A stretch of 28,289 nucleotides of DNA from an uncultured Lachnospiraceae bacterium (GTDB lineage Bacteria > Bacillota > Clostridia > Lachnospirales > Lachnospiraceae), in NCBI GenBank assembly GCA_947631075.1, contig CANRJU010000004.1:1-28289 (forward strand). Reading direction: 5' to 3'. The notes under the pieces were generated by a model. It had not been told where the DNA came from. It saw only the letters and a program-made list of their open reading frames with translations, and ran no database searches. The number at the start of each line of letters is the position of its first letter. Positions within the stretch are counted from its first letter, which is position 1. This document shows positions 1 to 5,925 of the stretch, in pieces. The translations under genes were made by a program, and so were the position numbers.

Positions 1-315
1 AGCTATGCCAGAGAAAACGGCATAGAAAGCGGCCCCGTGTTCCAGACGTCCCGCGAGACGGCGCTGGACCGGTCATACATATGGAAGAAAATGAAAAGCC
101 TGTGCGGGGAGGCGGGGGTCGATGAGAAAAAGGTATTCCCCCACAACCTGCGGCACCTGTTCGCCCGGACGTATTACCGGCTGCACCATGATATCGTGAG
201 GCTGGCGGATATGCTGGGCCACAGCAGTATCGAGACCACCAGAATCTACCTGAGAGAATCCTGCGCCAAGTGCCGTGAACAACTGGAGGGGATGGATCTT
301 TTAGTAGAAATGTAA
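1..315 (+). CDS. Tyrosine recombinase (phage integrase family), C-terminal part
   Basis: The frame is open from the first base of the window, so this is the 3' end of a gene whose start lies outside. The catalytic C-terminal half of a tyrosine site-specific recombinase is visible: the H-x-x-R box (His at 142, Arg at 151), the LGHSS box (His at 220) and the nucleophile Tyr in RIYL (247-249). All look intact, so the enzyme should be able to cut and rejoin DNA. The stop codon is only about 4 bp from the left inverted repeat of the 319-565 segment. In known invertible promoter systems a recombinase next to the repeats catalyses the inversion, so this gene is the best candidate invertase. It is a paralogue of the downstream recombinase: the shared stretch GPVFQTS...WKKMKSLC / GILFRTS...WKDLKHLC is clear. 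The family call is firm; the role as inverter of the neighbouring DNA is inferred from position. Confidence 0.9.
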   Translation, partial: SYARENGIESGPVFQTSRETALDRSYIWKKMKSLCGEAGVDEKKVFPHNLRHLFARTYYRLHHDIVRLADMLGHSSIETTRIYLRESCAKCREQLEGMDLLVEM

Positions 316-318
316 AAA

Positions 319-346
319 TCCACATAATAAATATTATGCGGAAATC
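319..346 (+). repeat. Left inverted repeat (IRL) of the invertible segment
   Basis: The first 20 bases (319-338, TCCACATAATAAATATTATG) match the reverse complement of the right arm perfectly. Two extra bases (CG, 339-340) follow, then six more matching bases (GAAATC). The core CATAATA-AA-TATTATG (323-338) is itself an inverted repeat with a 2-base centre, and the outer CC (320-321) and GG (340-341) extend it. That is the usual form of a tyrosine recombinase crossover site, with two binding arms around the exchange point. Confidence 0.85.
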
Positions 347-362
347 CCTCAGAACTAAAGGG

Positions 363-391
363 AGTATACCATAATTCTGGGGCATATGCAA
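363..391 (-). promoter_or_regulatory. Sigma-A type promoter inside the invertible segment
   Basis: On the minus strand the -35 box is TTGCAT (bases 386-391) and the -10 box TATACT (363-368), with exactly 17 bp between them. The -10 ends about 17 bp from the inner edge of the left repeat, so transcription would leave the segment leftwards through that repeat and run antisense into the recombinase gene at 1-315. After inversion it would read into the operon on the right. A second TATAAT on the same strand (407-412) has no good -35 box at the right distance. Confidence 0.7.
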
Positions 392-432
392 GTGCCAAAT
401 TTTCCAATTATACAACGTATCATAACAATTGT

Positions 433-486
433 GCAGGCGATGCGTGGGTTGGGGGAACCTCCCCCTCTGGCTTGAAATGCGCCTGC
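433..486. other. Large stem-loop inside the invertible segment
   Basis: An outer stem GCAGGCG (433-439) / CGCCTGC (480-486) encloses a tight inner hairpin, GGGGGA (451-456) / TCCCCC (460-465) with a 3-base loop. There is no T-run on either side, so it is not a standard intrinsic terminator. It lies upstream of the internal promoter in that promoter's direction of reading. It could insulate the promoter from read-through, act as a cruciform or bind a protein; none of these can be chosen from the sequence. Confidence 0.5.
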
Positions 487-539
487 TCTGGTTCATTGCG
501 GCCATTTTTCGCCGTTTAATCACTCTCTGTTTCCACGAT

Positions 540-565
540 GATTTCCATAATATTTATTATGTGGA
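540..565 (-). repeat. Right inverted repeat (IRR) of the invertible segment
   Basis: Read on the minus strand this arm is the same 20 bases as the left arm followed directly by GAAATC, without the CG dinucleotide seen in the left arm. It carries the same internal palindrome (CATAATA-AA-TATTATG on the minus strand, 546-561). The small CG difference between arms may mark where the exchange point ends. Confidence 0.85.
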
Positions 566-639
566 CGAATCCGCCTCAGGACGGAAGCCATAGAGAATAT
601 GCCGTATGAAGCGGTATGTCGTACAGGAGGCAGGAAGCG

Positions 640-1395
640 TTGAGGACGATTACGGAGGACCAACTGGAGGAGTTCCGGACGTGGCTCAGGGAGGACGTCC
701 GGGCCAACGAGGAGACGGTGGCACAGTATATTTCCAAGCTGGAGAAATTAGAGGAATTCTTGGGCGGCGGGGCGATTACAAAAGAGTCCCTGGAGGCCTT
801 CAAGAGCTGGCTGGTGGAGGATCGGCACTACAAAAAGAGCAGCGCCAATACCTTCTTGTTTGCTGTGCGCGGATTTTGCCGGGCCATGAACTGGGAGCCG
901 GAAGTCACGGTCACGGCGTACAGTGTGGAGCCTACGCTGTTCAACGACGGCGGGCGCTACATTGCCAGGCAGGACTACCAGAAGTTAGTGACGACGGCGC
1001 TGTATCTGGAGGATTACCGGCTGATGATGATTATCCAGACGTTGTGCCATATGGATCTGCGCTTTTCCGAGCTGGAGCAGCTGACGGTGGAAGCCGTGCA
1101 GAGAGGGGCCTTAGACGTCCGGCGGCGCAAGTACCTCCGCACCATGAAGATCCCGGAGTACCTGCGGGATTCGCTGCTGGCATATGTCCGGCATGAGCGG
1201 CTGGTGTCTGGCATCCTGTTCCGCACCTCGGGCGGGAACCCCGTGAACCGCTCCAATATGTGGAAGGACCTCAAGCACCTGTGCCGGCTGGCCGGGGTGG
1301 ACGAGGACCGGGTGAGCCTGCAGAAGCTGAAGATGCCTAGGATGCATGATTATTACCCGTTTTATCCGATGGTGGATTATTCGATGGGAGTGTGA
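640..1395 (+). pseudogene. Tyrosine recombinase lacking the C-terminal catalytic boxes
   Basis: The start is taken as TTG 640, because AGGAGG (625-630) lies 9 bases upstream; an in-frame ATG at 616 overlaps this site and is less likely. The product has about 251 residues. The N-terminal SAM-like core-binding domain (residues 1-90) and the first part of the catalytic domain are present, including the LRFSEL box (Arg near residue 141) and a Lys in RRRKYLRTMKIP (about 164). After VDEDRV, where the upstream paralogue has its HNLRH box, this protein reads SLQKLKMPRM and ends about 20 residues later, so H-x-x-R, LGH and the Tyr nucleophile are absent. It cannot be an active recombinase by the known mechanism. 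It may be a decayed gene or a catalytically dead DNA-binding relative that still occupies the repeats. It sits between the switch and loaP and would be first in the operon when the promoter faces right. Confidence 0.75.
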
Positions 1396-1404
1396 GGCGC
1401 GGCC

Positions 1405-2124
1405 ATGTGGTATGTGGTTCAGACGACGTCCGGGCAGGAGCAGGACTGCCTTGCCGTGTGCAGGGCGAAGATTGACTCTTCCTTATATAAGGAAATGTTC
1501 GTGCCGCTCTACATCGACAAGATGCACTTTCGGAAGCAGTGGCATGATGTGAAGAAGGTGCTGTTCCCGGGCTATTTTTTCGTGGACACGGATGACATCG
1601 ACGATGTGTCAAAGGAGCTGTCGCATATCGACCGGCTTACCAAGGTGCTGCGGAATGCGGAGAAGATTGCTCCCATTCAGAAGAAGGAGCAGGAATTTCT
1701 CCGGGGCATGATGAACGAGGAATACATCGTGGAATGCTCGAAGGGATTTATTCTTGGCGACCGGGTATGCATCACGGAAGGACCGCTGCGGAACCACTAC
1801 GGATTTATCCAGAAAGTGGACAGGCATAGAAGGATCGCTAAGCTGGAGATTAATTTCTTTGGACGGTTGACGCCGGTGGAAGTGGGGCTGGAGATTGTCG
1901 CAAGGCTGACCGAGGAGCAGTTCGAGAAGCTGAAAAAGGATAGGCTGGAGACGTATGAAGATGCAGGAGAGAAATCTGTCAGGATAAAATCCGGTGTTTT
2001 CGCCGGGATGCAGGGAATCCTTTTGAATACCAATGAGAAAAAAGATGAGTGGCGTGTGAGGATTGAGCTGTTTGAACACCCCACGGAAGTGGTCTTTGCG
2101 AGAGATGAAATTGAAGTGATTTAA
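1405..2124 (+). CDS. loaP: LoaP-type NusG paralogue, processive antiterminator of the operon
   Basis: The 239-residue protein has an N-terminal NGN domain (MWYVVQTTSGQEQ..., about 1-105, including the FPGYFFV strand) and a KOW domain (about 118-150, GDRVCITEGPLRNHYGF). A further KOW-like C-terminal stretch follows (about 190-239, SGVFAGMQGILLN). NusG paralogues of this kind (LoaP in Firmicutes, UpxY in Bacteroides, RfaH in enterobacteria) bind RNA polymerase and suppress termination across one long gene cluster. It starts 9 bp after the recombinase stop, behind a GAGG. An intrinsic terminator lies at 2190-2258, directly before the first biosynthetic gene, which is where an antiterminator target is expected. 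It is distinct from housekeeping NusG by its position in a capsule locus and its divergent KOW region. The family call is firm; the LoaP subfamily is probable. Confidence 0.85.
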   Translation: MWYVVQTTSGQEQDCLAVCRAKIDSSLYKEMFVPLYIDKMHFRKQWHDVKKVLFPGYFFVDTDDIDDVSKELSHIDRLTKVLRNAEKIAPIQKKEQEFLRGMMNEEYIVECSKGFILGDRVCITEGPLRNHYGFIQKVDRHRRIAKLEINFFGRLTPVEVGLEIVARLTEEQFEKLKKDRLETYEDAGEKSVRIKSGVFAGMQGILLNTNEKKDEWRVRIELFEHPTEVVFARDEIEVI

Positions 2125-2157
2125 AGAGGATAGGAAACCAGAGGACGGGATGTCGAG

Positions 2158-2184
2158 TGTCGCGTTGCCGGAGTCTGGCGGACA
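2158..2184 (+). promoter_or_regulatory. Small RNA hairpin upstream of the operon terminator
   Basis: TGTC (2158-2161) pairs with GACA (2181-2184), and TGCC (2166-2169) pairs with GGCG (2177-2180) around the loop GGAGTCT. Characterised LoaP proteins act through an RNA hairpin in the leader of their target operon, so this is a candidate recognition element. The pairing is modest and the role is inferred from position only. Confidence 0.35.
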
Positions 2185-2189
2185 TAGAG

Positions 2190-2258
2190 CGTGCAAGGAT
2201 TGCCATGGGAATCCCGGCCCGGAGGGTCGGGAGTGGCGAAGCACGGTCTTTTTATTTT
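2190..2258 (+). terminator. Long intrinsic terminator between loaP and the biosynthetic genes
   Basis: Three stacked stem segments are visible: CGTGC (2190-2194) / GCACG (2241-2245); TTGCCAT (2200-2206) / GTGGCGA (2233-2239); and TCCCGGCCC (2212-2220) / GGGTCGGGA (2224-2232) with a GGA triloop. A T-rich tract (2248-2258) follows directly. It lies in the same direction as the operon and upstream of its first biosynthetic gene. It would stop ordinary transcription there and is the natural site for LoaP control. Confidence 0.75.
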
Positions 2259-2280
2259 AAATATAGTATGGAGTAAATGG

Positions 2281-3291
2281 ATGATTATTACAAAAACACC
2301 TTTCCGCATGTCCTTTTTTGGCGGCGGAACCGATATGGAAGATTATTTCAGGGAGAATGGCGGAGCGGTTCTCTCGACGACTTTTGATAAATATTGCTAT
2401 GTCACCGTGCGGCATCTGCCGCGTTTTTTTGATTATAAAACGCATCTGACATACTCTAAGATTGAGTGTGTCAATGATACAGAAGAGATAAAACATCCGG
2501 CCATCCGAAACGCTATGAAGATGCTGGACATGCAGGAGATTCGTCTGACCTATGAGGCGGACCTTCCGGCCCGGTCAGGACTGGGGACCAGCAGTTCCTT
2601 TGCAGTCGGCATGCTGAACGCCTTTTACGCATTAAAAGGAAAATACGCGGATAAGAAAAAACTGGCGGACGACGCCATTTATCTGGAGCGGGAGCTCTGC
2701 GAGGAGGCGGGCGGCTGGCAGGACCAGATTGCGGCATCTTTTGGCGGACTGAACCGGATTGAGTTCGGCGAGGACGGCTATGAGGTGCATCCCGTCATTA
2801 TCTCGCCGGAGAAAAAAAAGAAGCTGAATGAAAACCTTCTGATGTTCTTTACCGGATTTACCCGGTTTTCTTCTGAAATACAGAAGGAAAATGCGGCGGA
2901 TAAAAGAGATAAGAAGGCACAGTTGAAAGAAATGTATGGGCTGGTGGGGGAGGCCGAGAAGGTGCTCACAGATTCGCATGATGATCTGGATGAGTTCGGA
3001 CGCCTGTTAGACCACACATGGAAATTGAAAAGGCAGACCGGGGCGGCTGTCACGACGGAGGGCATCGATGGGCTGTATGCCAGAGGCATGAAAGCCGGGG
3101 CTCTGGGAGGAAAGCTGCTGGGTGCAGGAGGAGGAGGCTTTCTCGTATTTTATGTGCAGCCAGAATATAAGGAAAGCGTGATGGATGAGATGAGGGACCT
3201 GCTCTATGTGCCCTTTGAATTTGAAAATGAGGGGACGAGGGTGATCCATTATACGTCGGAAAGCTATGAACTGCCACAGGATATGTTGTGA
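2281..3291 (+). CDS. hddA: D-glycero-D-manno-heptose-7-phosphate kinase (GHMP family)
   Basis: This GHMP kinase of 336 residues would phosphorylate heptose 7-phosphate at C1 to give the 1,7-bisphosphate in the GDP-heptose route. Seen in the sequence: the N-terminal PFRMSFFGGGTD box (residues 7-18) typical of HddA-like kinases, the phosphate-binding loop RSGLGTSSSF (98-107), and the C-terminal GAGGGGF motif (about 281-287). ATG 2281 is chosen because GGAG (2270-2273) sits 7 bases upstream; an in-frame upstream GTG would begin inside the terminator. The next gene encodes phosphoheptose isomerase, the preceding step of the same pathway, which strongly supports the substrate. An L-fucose kinase or another GHMP sugar kinase is the alternative, but the neighbour argues against it. 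Confidence 0.85.
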   Translation: MIITKTPFRMSFFGGGTDMEDYFRENGGAVLSTTFDKYCYVTVRHLPRFFDYKTHLTYSKIECVNDTEEIKHPAIRNAMKMLDMQEIRLTYEADLPARSGLGTSSSFAVGMLNAFYALKGKYADKKKLADDAIYLERELCEEAGGWQDQIAASFGGLNRIEFGEDGYEVHPVIISPEKKKKLNENLLMFFTGFTRFSSEIQKENAADKRDKKAQLKEMYGLVGEAEKVLTDSHDDLDEFGRLLDHTWKLKRQTGAAVTTEGIDGLYARGMKAGALGGKLLGAGGGGFLVFYVQPEYKESVMDEMRDLLYVPFEFENEGTRVIHYTSESYELPQDML

Positions 3292-3340
3292 TGTGCTATC
3301 AATAGCAGAGACAGACAAATTAAAAACAGCAGGTGAGAAA

Positions 3341-4027
3341 ATGAGCTATAACACTTTGGACAACAAAATGCAGAAACATATAGACCTTTTGATATCCCGG
3401 TATCCGGTTCTGGAATCTGTCCGGGAGGAAATTGCGCAGGGCTACCTTATCATGAAAGAGTGCTATGAGCATGATGGCAAGCTGCTCATTGCCGGAAATG
3501 GCGGTTCTGCGGCCGACAGCGAGCACATAGCCGGGGAACTGATGAAGCGGTTTAAAAGCCCCCGGCCGGTCACGCCGGAGTTTGCAGAGAAACTGAAATC
3601 TATCGATCCAGTACGGGGCGAAAACCTGGCCAAAAACCTGGAGCGGGGACTGATGGCGATTCCGCTGGTGGCCCATGAAGCACTGACTACGGCTTATATC
3701 AACGACGTGGACGGACTGGGAGTGTTTGCCCAGCAGTTATTCGGATTTGGGCGACAAGGGGATGTGTTCCTCGGAATATCGACATCCGGAAACAGCAAAA
3801 ATGTTATGTCGGCCACGGTGGTTGCCAGAGCCATCGGAATGAAGGTTATTGGTCTGACTGGGCAGGACGGGGGAGAACTGGCAGAAGCAGCGGATGTGGC
3901 GGTAAAAGTACCTGAGAAGGAAACATACATGATTCAGGAACTCCACCTGCCGATTTATCATTGCTGGTGCCTGATGCTGGAAGATCGGTTCTTTGGCAGT
4001 CATTCATGCGGGAGGGAAGGCAGTTGA
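3341..4027 (+). CDS. gmhA: Phosphoheptose isomerase (sedoheptulose-7-phosphate isomerase)
   Basis: This SIS-domain protein of 228 residues would convert sedoheptulose 7-phosphate to D-glycero-D-manno-heptose 7-phosphate, the substrate of the kinase encoded just upstream. The sugar-phosphate loop GNGGSAADSEHIAGEL (from about residue 51) and STSGNSKNV (about 147-155) are the family signatures, and the His-rich C-terminal helix ELHLPIYH fits the metal site of GmhA. ATG 3341 is chosen for AGGTGA a few bases upstream. It is somewhat longer than the usual GmhA of about 190-200 residues, with extra sequence after residue 65 (RFKSPRPVTPEF...). The stop overlaps the TTG start of the next gene by 4 bases, which indicates translational coupling. 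Confidence 0.88.
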   Translation: MSYNTLDNKMQKHIDLLISRYPVLESVREEIAQGYLIMKECYEHDGKLLIAGNGGSAADSEHIAGELMKRFKSPRPVTPEFAEKLKSIDPVRGENLAKNLERGLMAIPLVAHEALTTAYINDVDGLGVFAQQLFGFGRQGDVFLGISTSGNSKNVMSATVVARAIGMKVIGLTGQDGGELAEAADVAVKVPEKETYMIQELHLPIYHCWCLMLEDRFFGSHSCGREGS

Positions 4028-4884
4028 GAATAGCATTAGTAGGAAGTTCTGGATATATTGCTGAGTTTCTTTTGAAGAGATTTGAAGTTGAATCGGAAAT
4101 AGAAAAGATTCTTAAAATAGACCGGGTTGCAAGCGCAGACGCCTATCTTGACTTGTCCGAGGCGGAAAAATTTGATTATAGTTTGCTTGATTCGCTAGAT
4201 TTTGTGGTATTTACCGCAGCGATATCAGGACCGGATAAATGTGCTGCAGATTTTGATATATGCTGGGCAATCAATGTGACTGGCACGCAGTATTTCATCC
4301 GTGAGGCTATCAGACGGAATTGTCGGGTGCTGTTTTTTTCCTCGGATGCAGTCTTTGGTGATATTCCCGGTGCAATTTATAACGAGGAGTCAGAAACACA
4401 GGCAGTTACGGCTTATGGCAGGATGAAAAAGGCTGTGGAGGATCGATTAAGGGACGAACCGTTGTTTAAGGCTATACGGCTTTCCTATGTAGCCTCCGCA
4501 AAAGACCGGTTTTATACATATTGTCTTAACTGTATCAAAAATGGAGAATGTGCAGATGTTTTTCATCCGTTCTATCGAAATGTAATTGTTGTATCAGATG
4601 TAGTTGAAGTTGTGATGTACTTTGCCTTACATTGGGAAGATTATAACCACACTTTTCTGAATGTGGCAGGTAAGGAACTCGTAAGCCGTATCAGAATGGC
4701 GGACGAACTCAATAGGTTCAATGGTGGAAAGCTTACGTATATGGTATCTATGCCAGATGAGGATTTTTTTAAGAATCGACCACGAATTACGCAGATGAGA
4801 AGTTTGTATATGCAAAAGTATGACATATTGCCGGATGAGACATTTACCGAAAAAATAGCGAAGGAGCTGGAGAAATTACAATGA
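4024..4884 (+). CDS. SDR-family nucleotide-sugar reductase/epimerase (RmlD-like)
   Basis: A protein of 286 residues with the extended short-chain dehydrogenase fold: nucleotide-binding loop GSSGYIA (7-13), the AAISGPDKC segment (about 68-76) resembling dTDP-4-dehydrorhamnose reductases, SSDAVFG, and the catalytic Tyr131-x3-Lys135 (YGRMK). The start is TTG 4024, with GGAGG (4011-4015) 8 bases upstream; an in-frame ATG at 3961 would lie deep inside gmhA. The next gene, a GDP-mannose-4,6-dehydratase-like SDR, overlaps it by ATGA. Together they could form the dehydratase/4-keto-reductase pair that turns GDP-manno-heptose into GDP-6-deoxy-heptose. The exact stereochemistry cannot be read from the sequence. 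Codon use is visibly more AT-rich than both neighbours, which suggests separate acquisition. Confidence 0.75.
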   Translation: MRIALVGSSGYIAEFLLKRFEVESEIEKILKIDRVASADAYLDLSEAEKFDYSLLDSLDFVVFTAAISGPDKCAADFDICWAINVTGTQYFIREAIRRNCRVLFFSSDAVFGDIPGAIYNEESETQAVTAYGRMKKAVEDRLRDEPLFKAIRLSYVASAKDRFYTYCLNCIKNGECADVFHPFYRNVIVVSDVVEVVMYFALHWEDYNHTFLNVAGKELVSRIRMADELNRFNGGKLTYMVSMPDEDFFKNRPRITQMRSLYMQKYDILPDETFTEKIAKELEKLQ

Positions 4885-5912
4885 TTAAAGCGTTAATTAC
4901 AGGAATCACAGGAATGGTAGGTTCTCACCTTTCGGATTTTCTGCTTGAAAATACCGATTGGGATATTTATGGAGTGTGCCGCTGGAGAAGTCCTTTAGAT
5001 AATGTCACACATTTGCTTGACCGAGTAAACAAAAAAGACCGTGTGTTCTTTGAGTACGCCGATTTGAACGACGAGATGAGCCTTATCACGGTTGTAAATA
5101 ATATTAAGCCGGACTATGTATTTCACCTCGCGGCACAGTCTTATCCGCTGACCAGTTTTACCGTGCCGATTGACACGCTCAACACGAATGTCCTCGGGAC
5201 CTGCCGGCTGCTGGAGGCATTCCGCCTGGCGATGGCGGAGGATAAGGAGTACCATCCGGTAATCCATGTCTGTGCCTCATCGGAAGTGTTCGGAAAGATA
5301 CCGGCGGAGAAAAAGCCGGAGACCGGCATCCACGAGGAGTGCCCGTTCCACCCGGCAAGCCCGTATGCTATTTCAAAGGTCGGTACAGATCTTCTGGGCA
5401 GGTATTACGCCGAAGCTTACGGCATGACGGTCATGACCACAAGAATGTTTACCCACACCGGTCCGAGGCGCGGCGATGTGTTCCATGAATCCACTTTTGC
5501 AAAGCAGATTGCCATGATTGAGGCGGGAATGATTGAGCCGAAGGTCATGGTCGGAAATCTTAAGTCGCTCCGCACATACGCCGACGTCAGAGACGCAGTC
5601 AGGGCTTATTATATGCTCGTTACCGTGAATCCGGTCCCGGGCGAATATTACAATATCGGCGGCTCATATACCTGTGAGGTGGGAGATACGCTGGACACGC
5701 TGATTTCCTACTCGACGATGAAGGATAAGATCGAGGTTGTCACGGATCCGGAGAGGCTGCGCCCGATTGACGCGGATCTGCAGGTGCCGGACTGCCGGAA
5801 GTTTAAGGAGCACACGGGCTGGGAGCCGGAGATCAGCTTTGAGAAGACCATGCATGATCTGCTGGATTACTGGAGGGAGAGAGTATCGGGGGGGTACTTT
5901 CTTACAAGGTAA
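4881..5912 (+). CDS. GDP-mannose (or GDP-heptose) 4,6-dehydratase-like SDR
   Basis: The 343-residue extended SDR has TGITGMVGSH (G8-x2-G11-x2-G14), the AAQSYPLTSF segment, the ASSEVFGK strand and the active-site pair Tyr162/Lys166 (YAISK). It resembles GDP-mannose 4,6-dehydratases, which convert the 4-OH to a ketone and remove the 6-OH. In Campylobacter and Yersinia heptose clusters a relative of this enzyme (DmhA type) acts on GDP-D-glycero-D-manno-heptose. The HddA and GmhA genes upstream make that substrate plausible here. GDP-mannose itself, giving GDP-rhamnose or a related sugar, is the alternative. The first part is AT-rich like the preceding gene, and from about base 5100 the composition turns GC-rich, which hints at a recombination joint inside the gene. 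Confidence 0.8.
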   Translation: MIKALITGITGMVGSHLSDFLLENTDWDIYGVCRWRSPLDNVTHLLDRVNKKDRVFFEYADLNDEMSLITVVNNIKPDYVFHLAAQSYPLTSFTVPIDTLNTNVLGTCRLLEAFRLAMAEDKEYHPVIHVCASSEVFGKIPAEKKPETGIHEECPFHPASPYAISKVGTDLLGRYYAEAYGMTVMTTRMFTHTGPRRGDVFHESTFAKQIAMIEAGMIEPKVMVGNLKSLRTYADVRDAVRAYYMLVTVNPVPGEYYNIGGSYTCEVGDTLDTLISYSTMKDKIEVVTDPERLRPIDADLQVPDCRKFKEHTGWEPEISFEKTMHDLLDYWRERVSGGYFLTR

Positions 5913-5925
5913 AGGGGTGTGTAGC

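Larger units (their letters stand above)
319..565. promoter_or_regulatory. Putative invertible promoter segment (phase-variation switch)
   Basis: Two inverted arms (319-346 and 540-565) bound about 190 bp that contain a sigma-A type promoter but no gene. The segment lies between a tyrosine recombinase gene and the operon headed by a second recombinase and a LoaP-like antiterminator. This layout is that of a promoter inverton, in which recombination between the arms flips the promoter towards or away from the downstream operon. In the orientation sequenced the only well-formed promoter points left (- strand), so the downstream operon is predicted to be OFF in this copy. If flipped, the -35 and -10 boxes would fall at about 493-498 and 516-521 and would drive the operon. 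The repeat and the promoter boxes are seen directly; inversion is inferred. Confidence 0.8.

Noticed and set aside
407..428. TTGTTA and TATAAT on the minus strand as a second promoter in the invertible segment
   Set aside because: The spacing is only 10 bp, and no acceptable -35 box lies 16-18 bp from this TATAAT.
496..522. Right-facing promoter (TTGCGG ... TAATCA) near the right arm
   Set aside because: The spacing is about 15 bp and the -10 box is poor, so it was not counted as an ON promoter in the present orientation.
606..1196. A 196-codon open frame on the + strand overlapping the second recombinase
   Set aside because: It is Gly/Arg/Ala-rich shadow sequence in a GC-rich gene; the frame from 640 has the domain signatures and the ribosome binding site.
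1609..2244. Long minus-strand open frame opposite loaP
   Set aside because: It lies opposite a clear NusG-like gene, has no ribosome binding site of its own and shows no recognisable domain.
2191..2280. Upstream GTG start extending the heptose kinase by 30 residues
   Set aside because: It would begin inside the terminator stem. ATG 2281 has GGAG at the right distance and gives the family-typical N-terminus.
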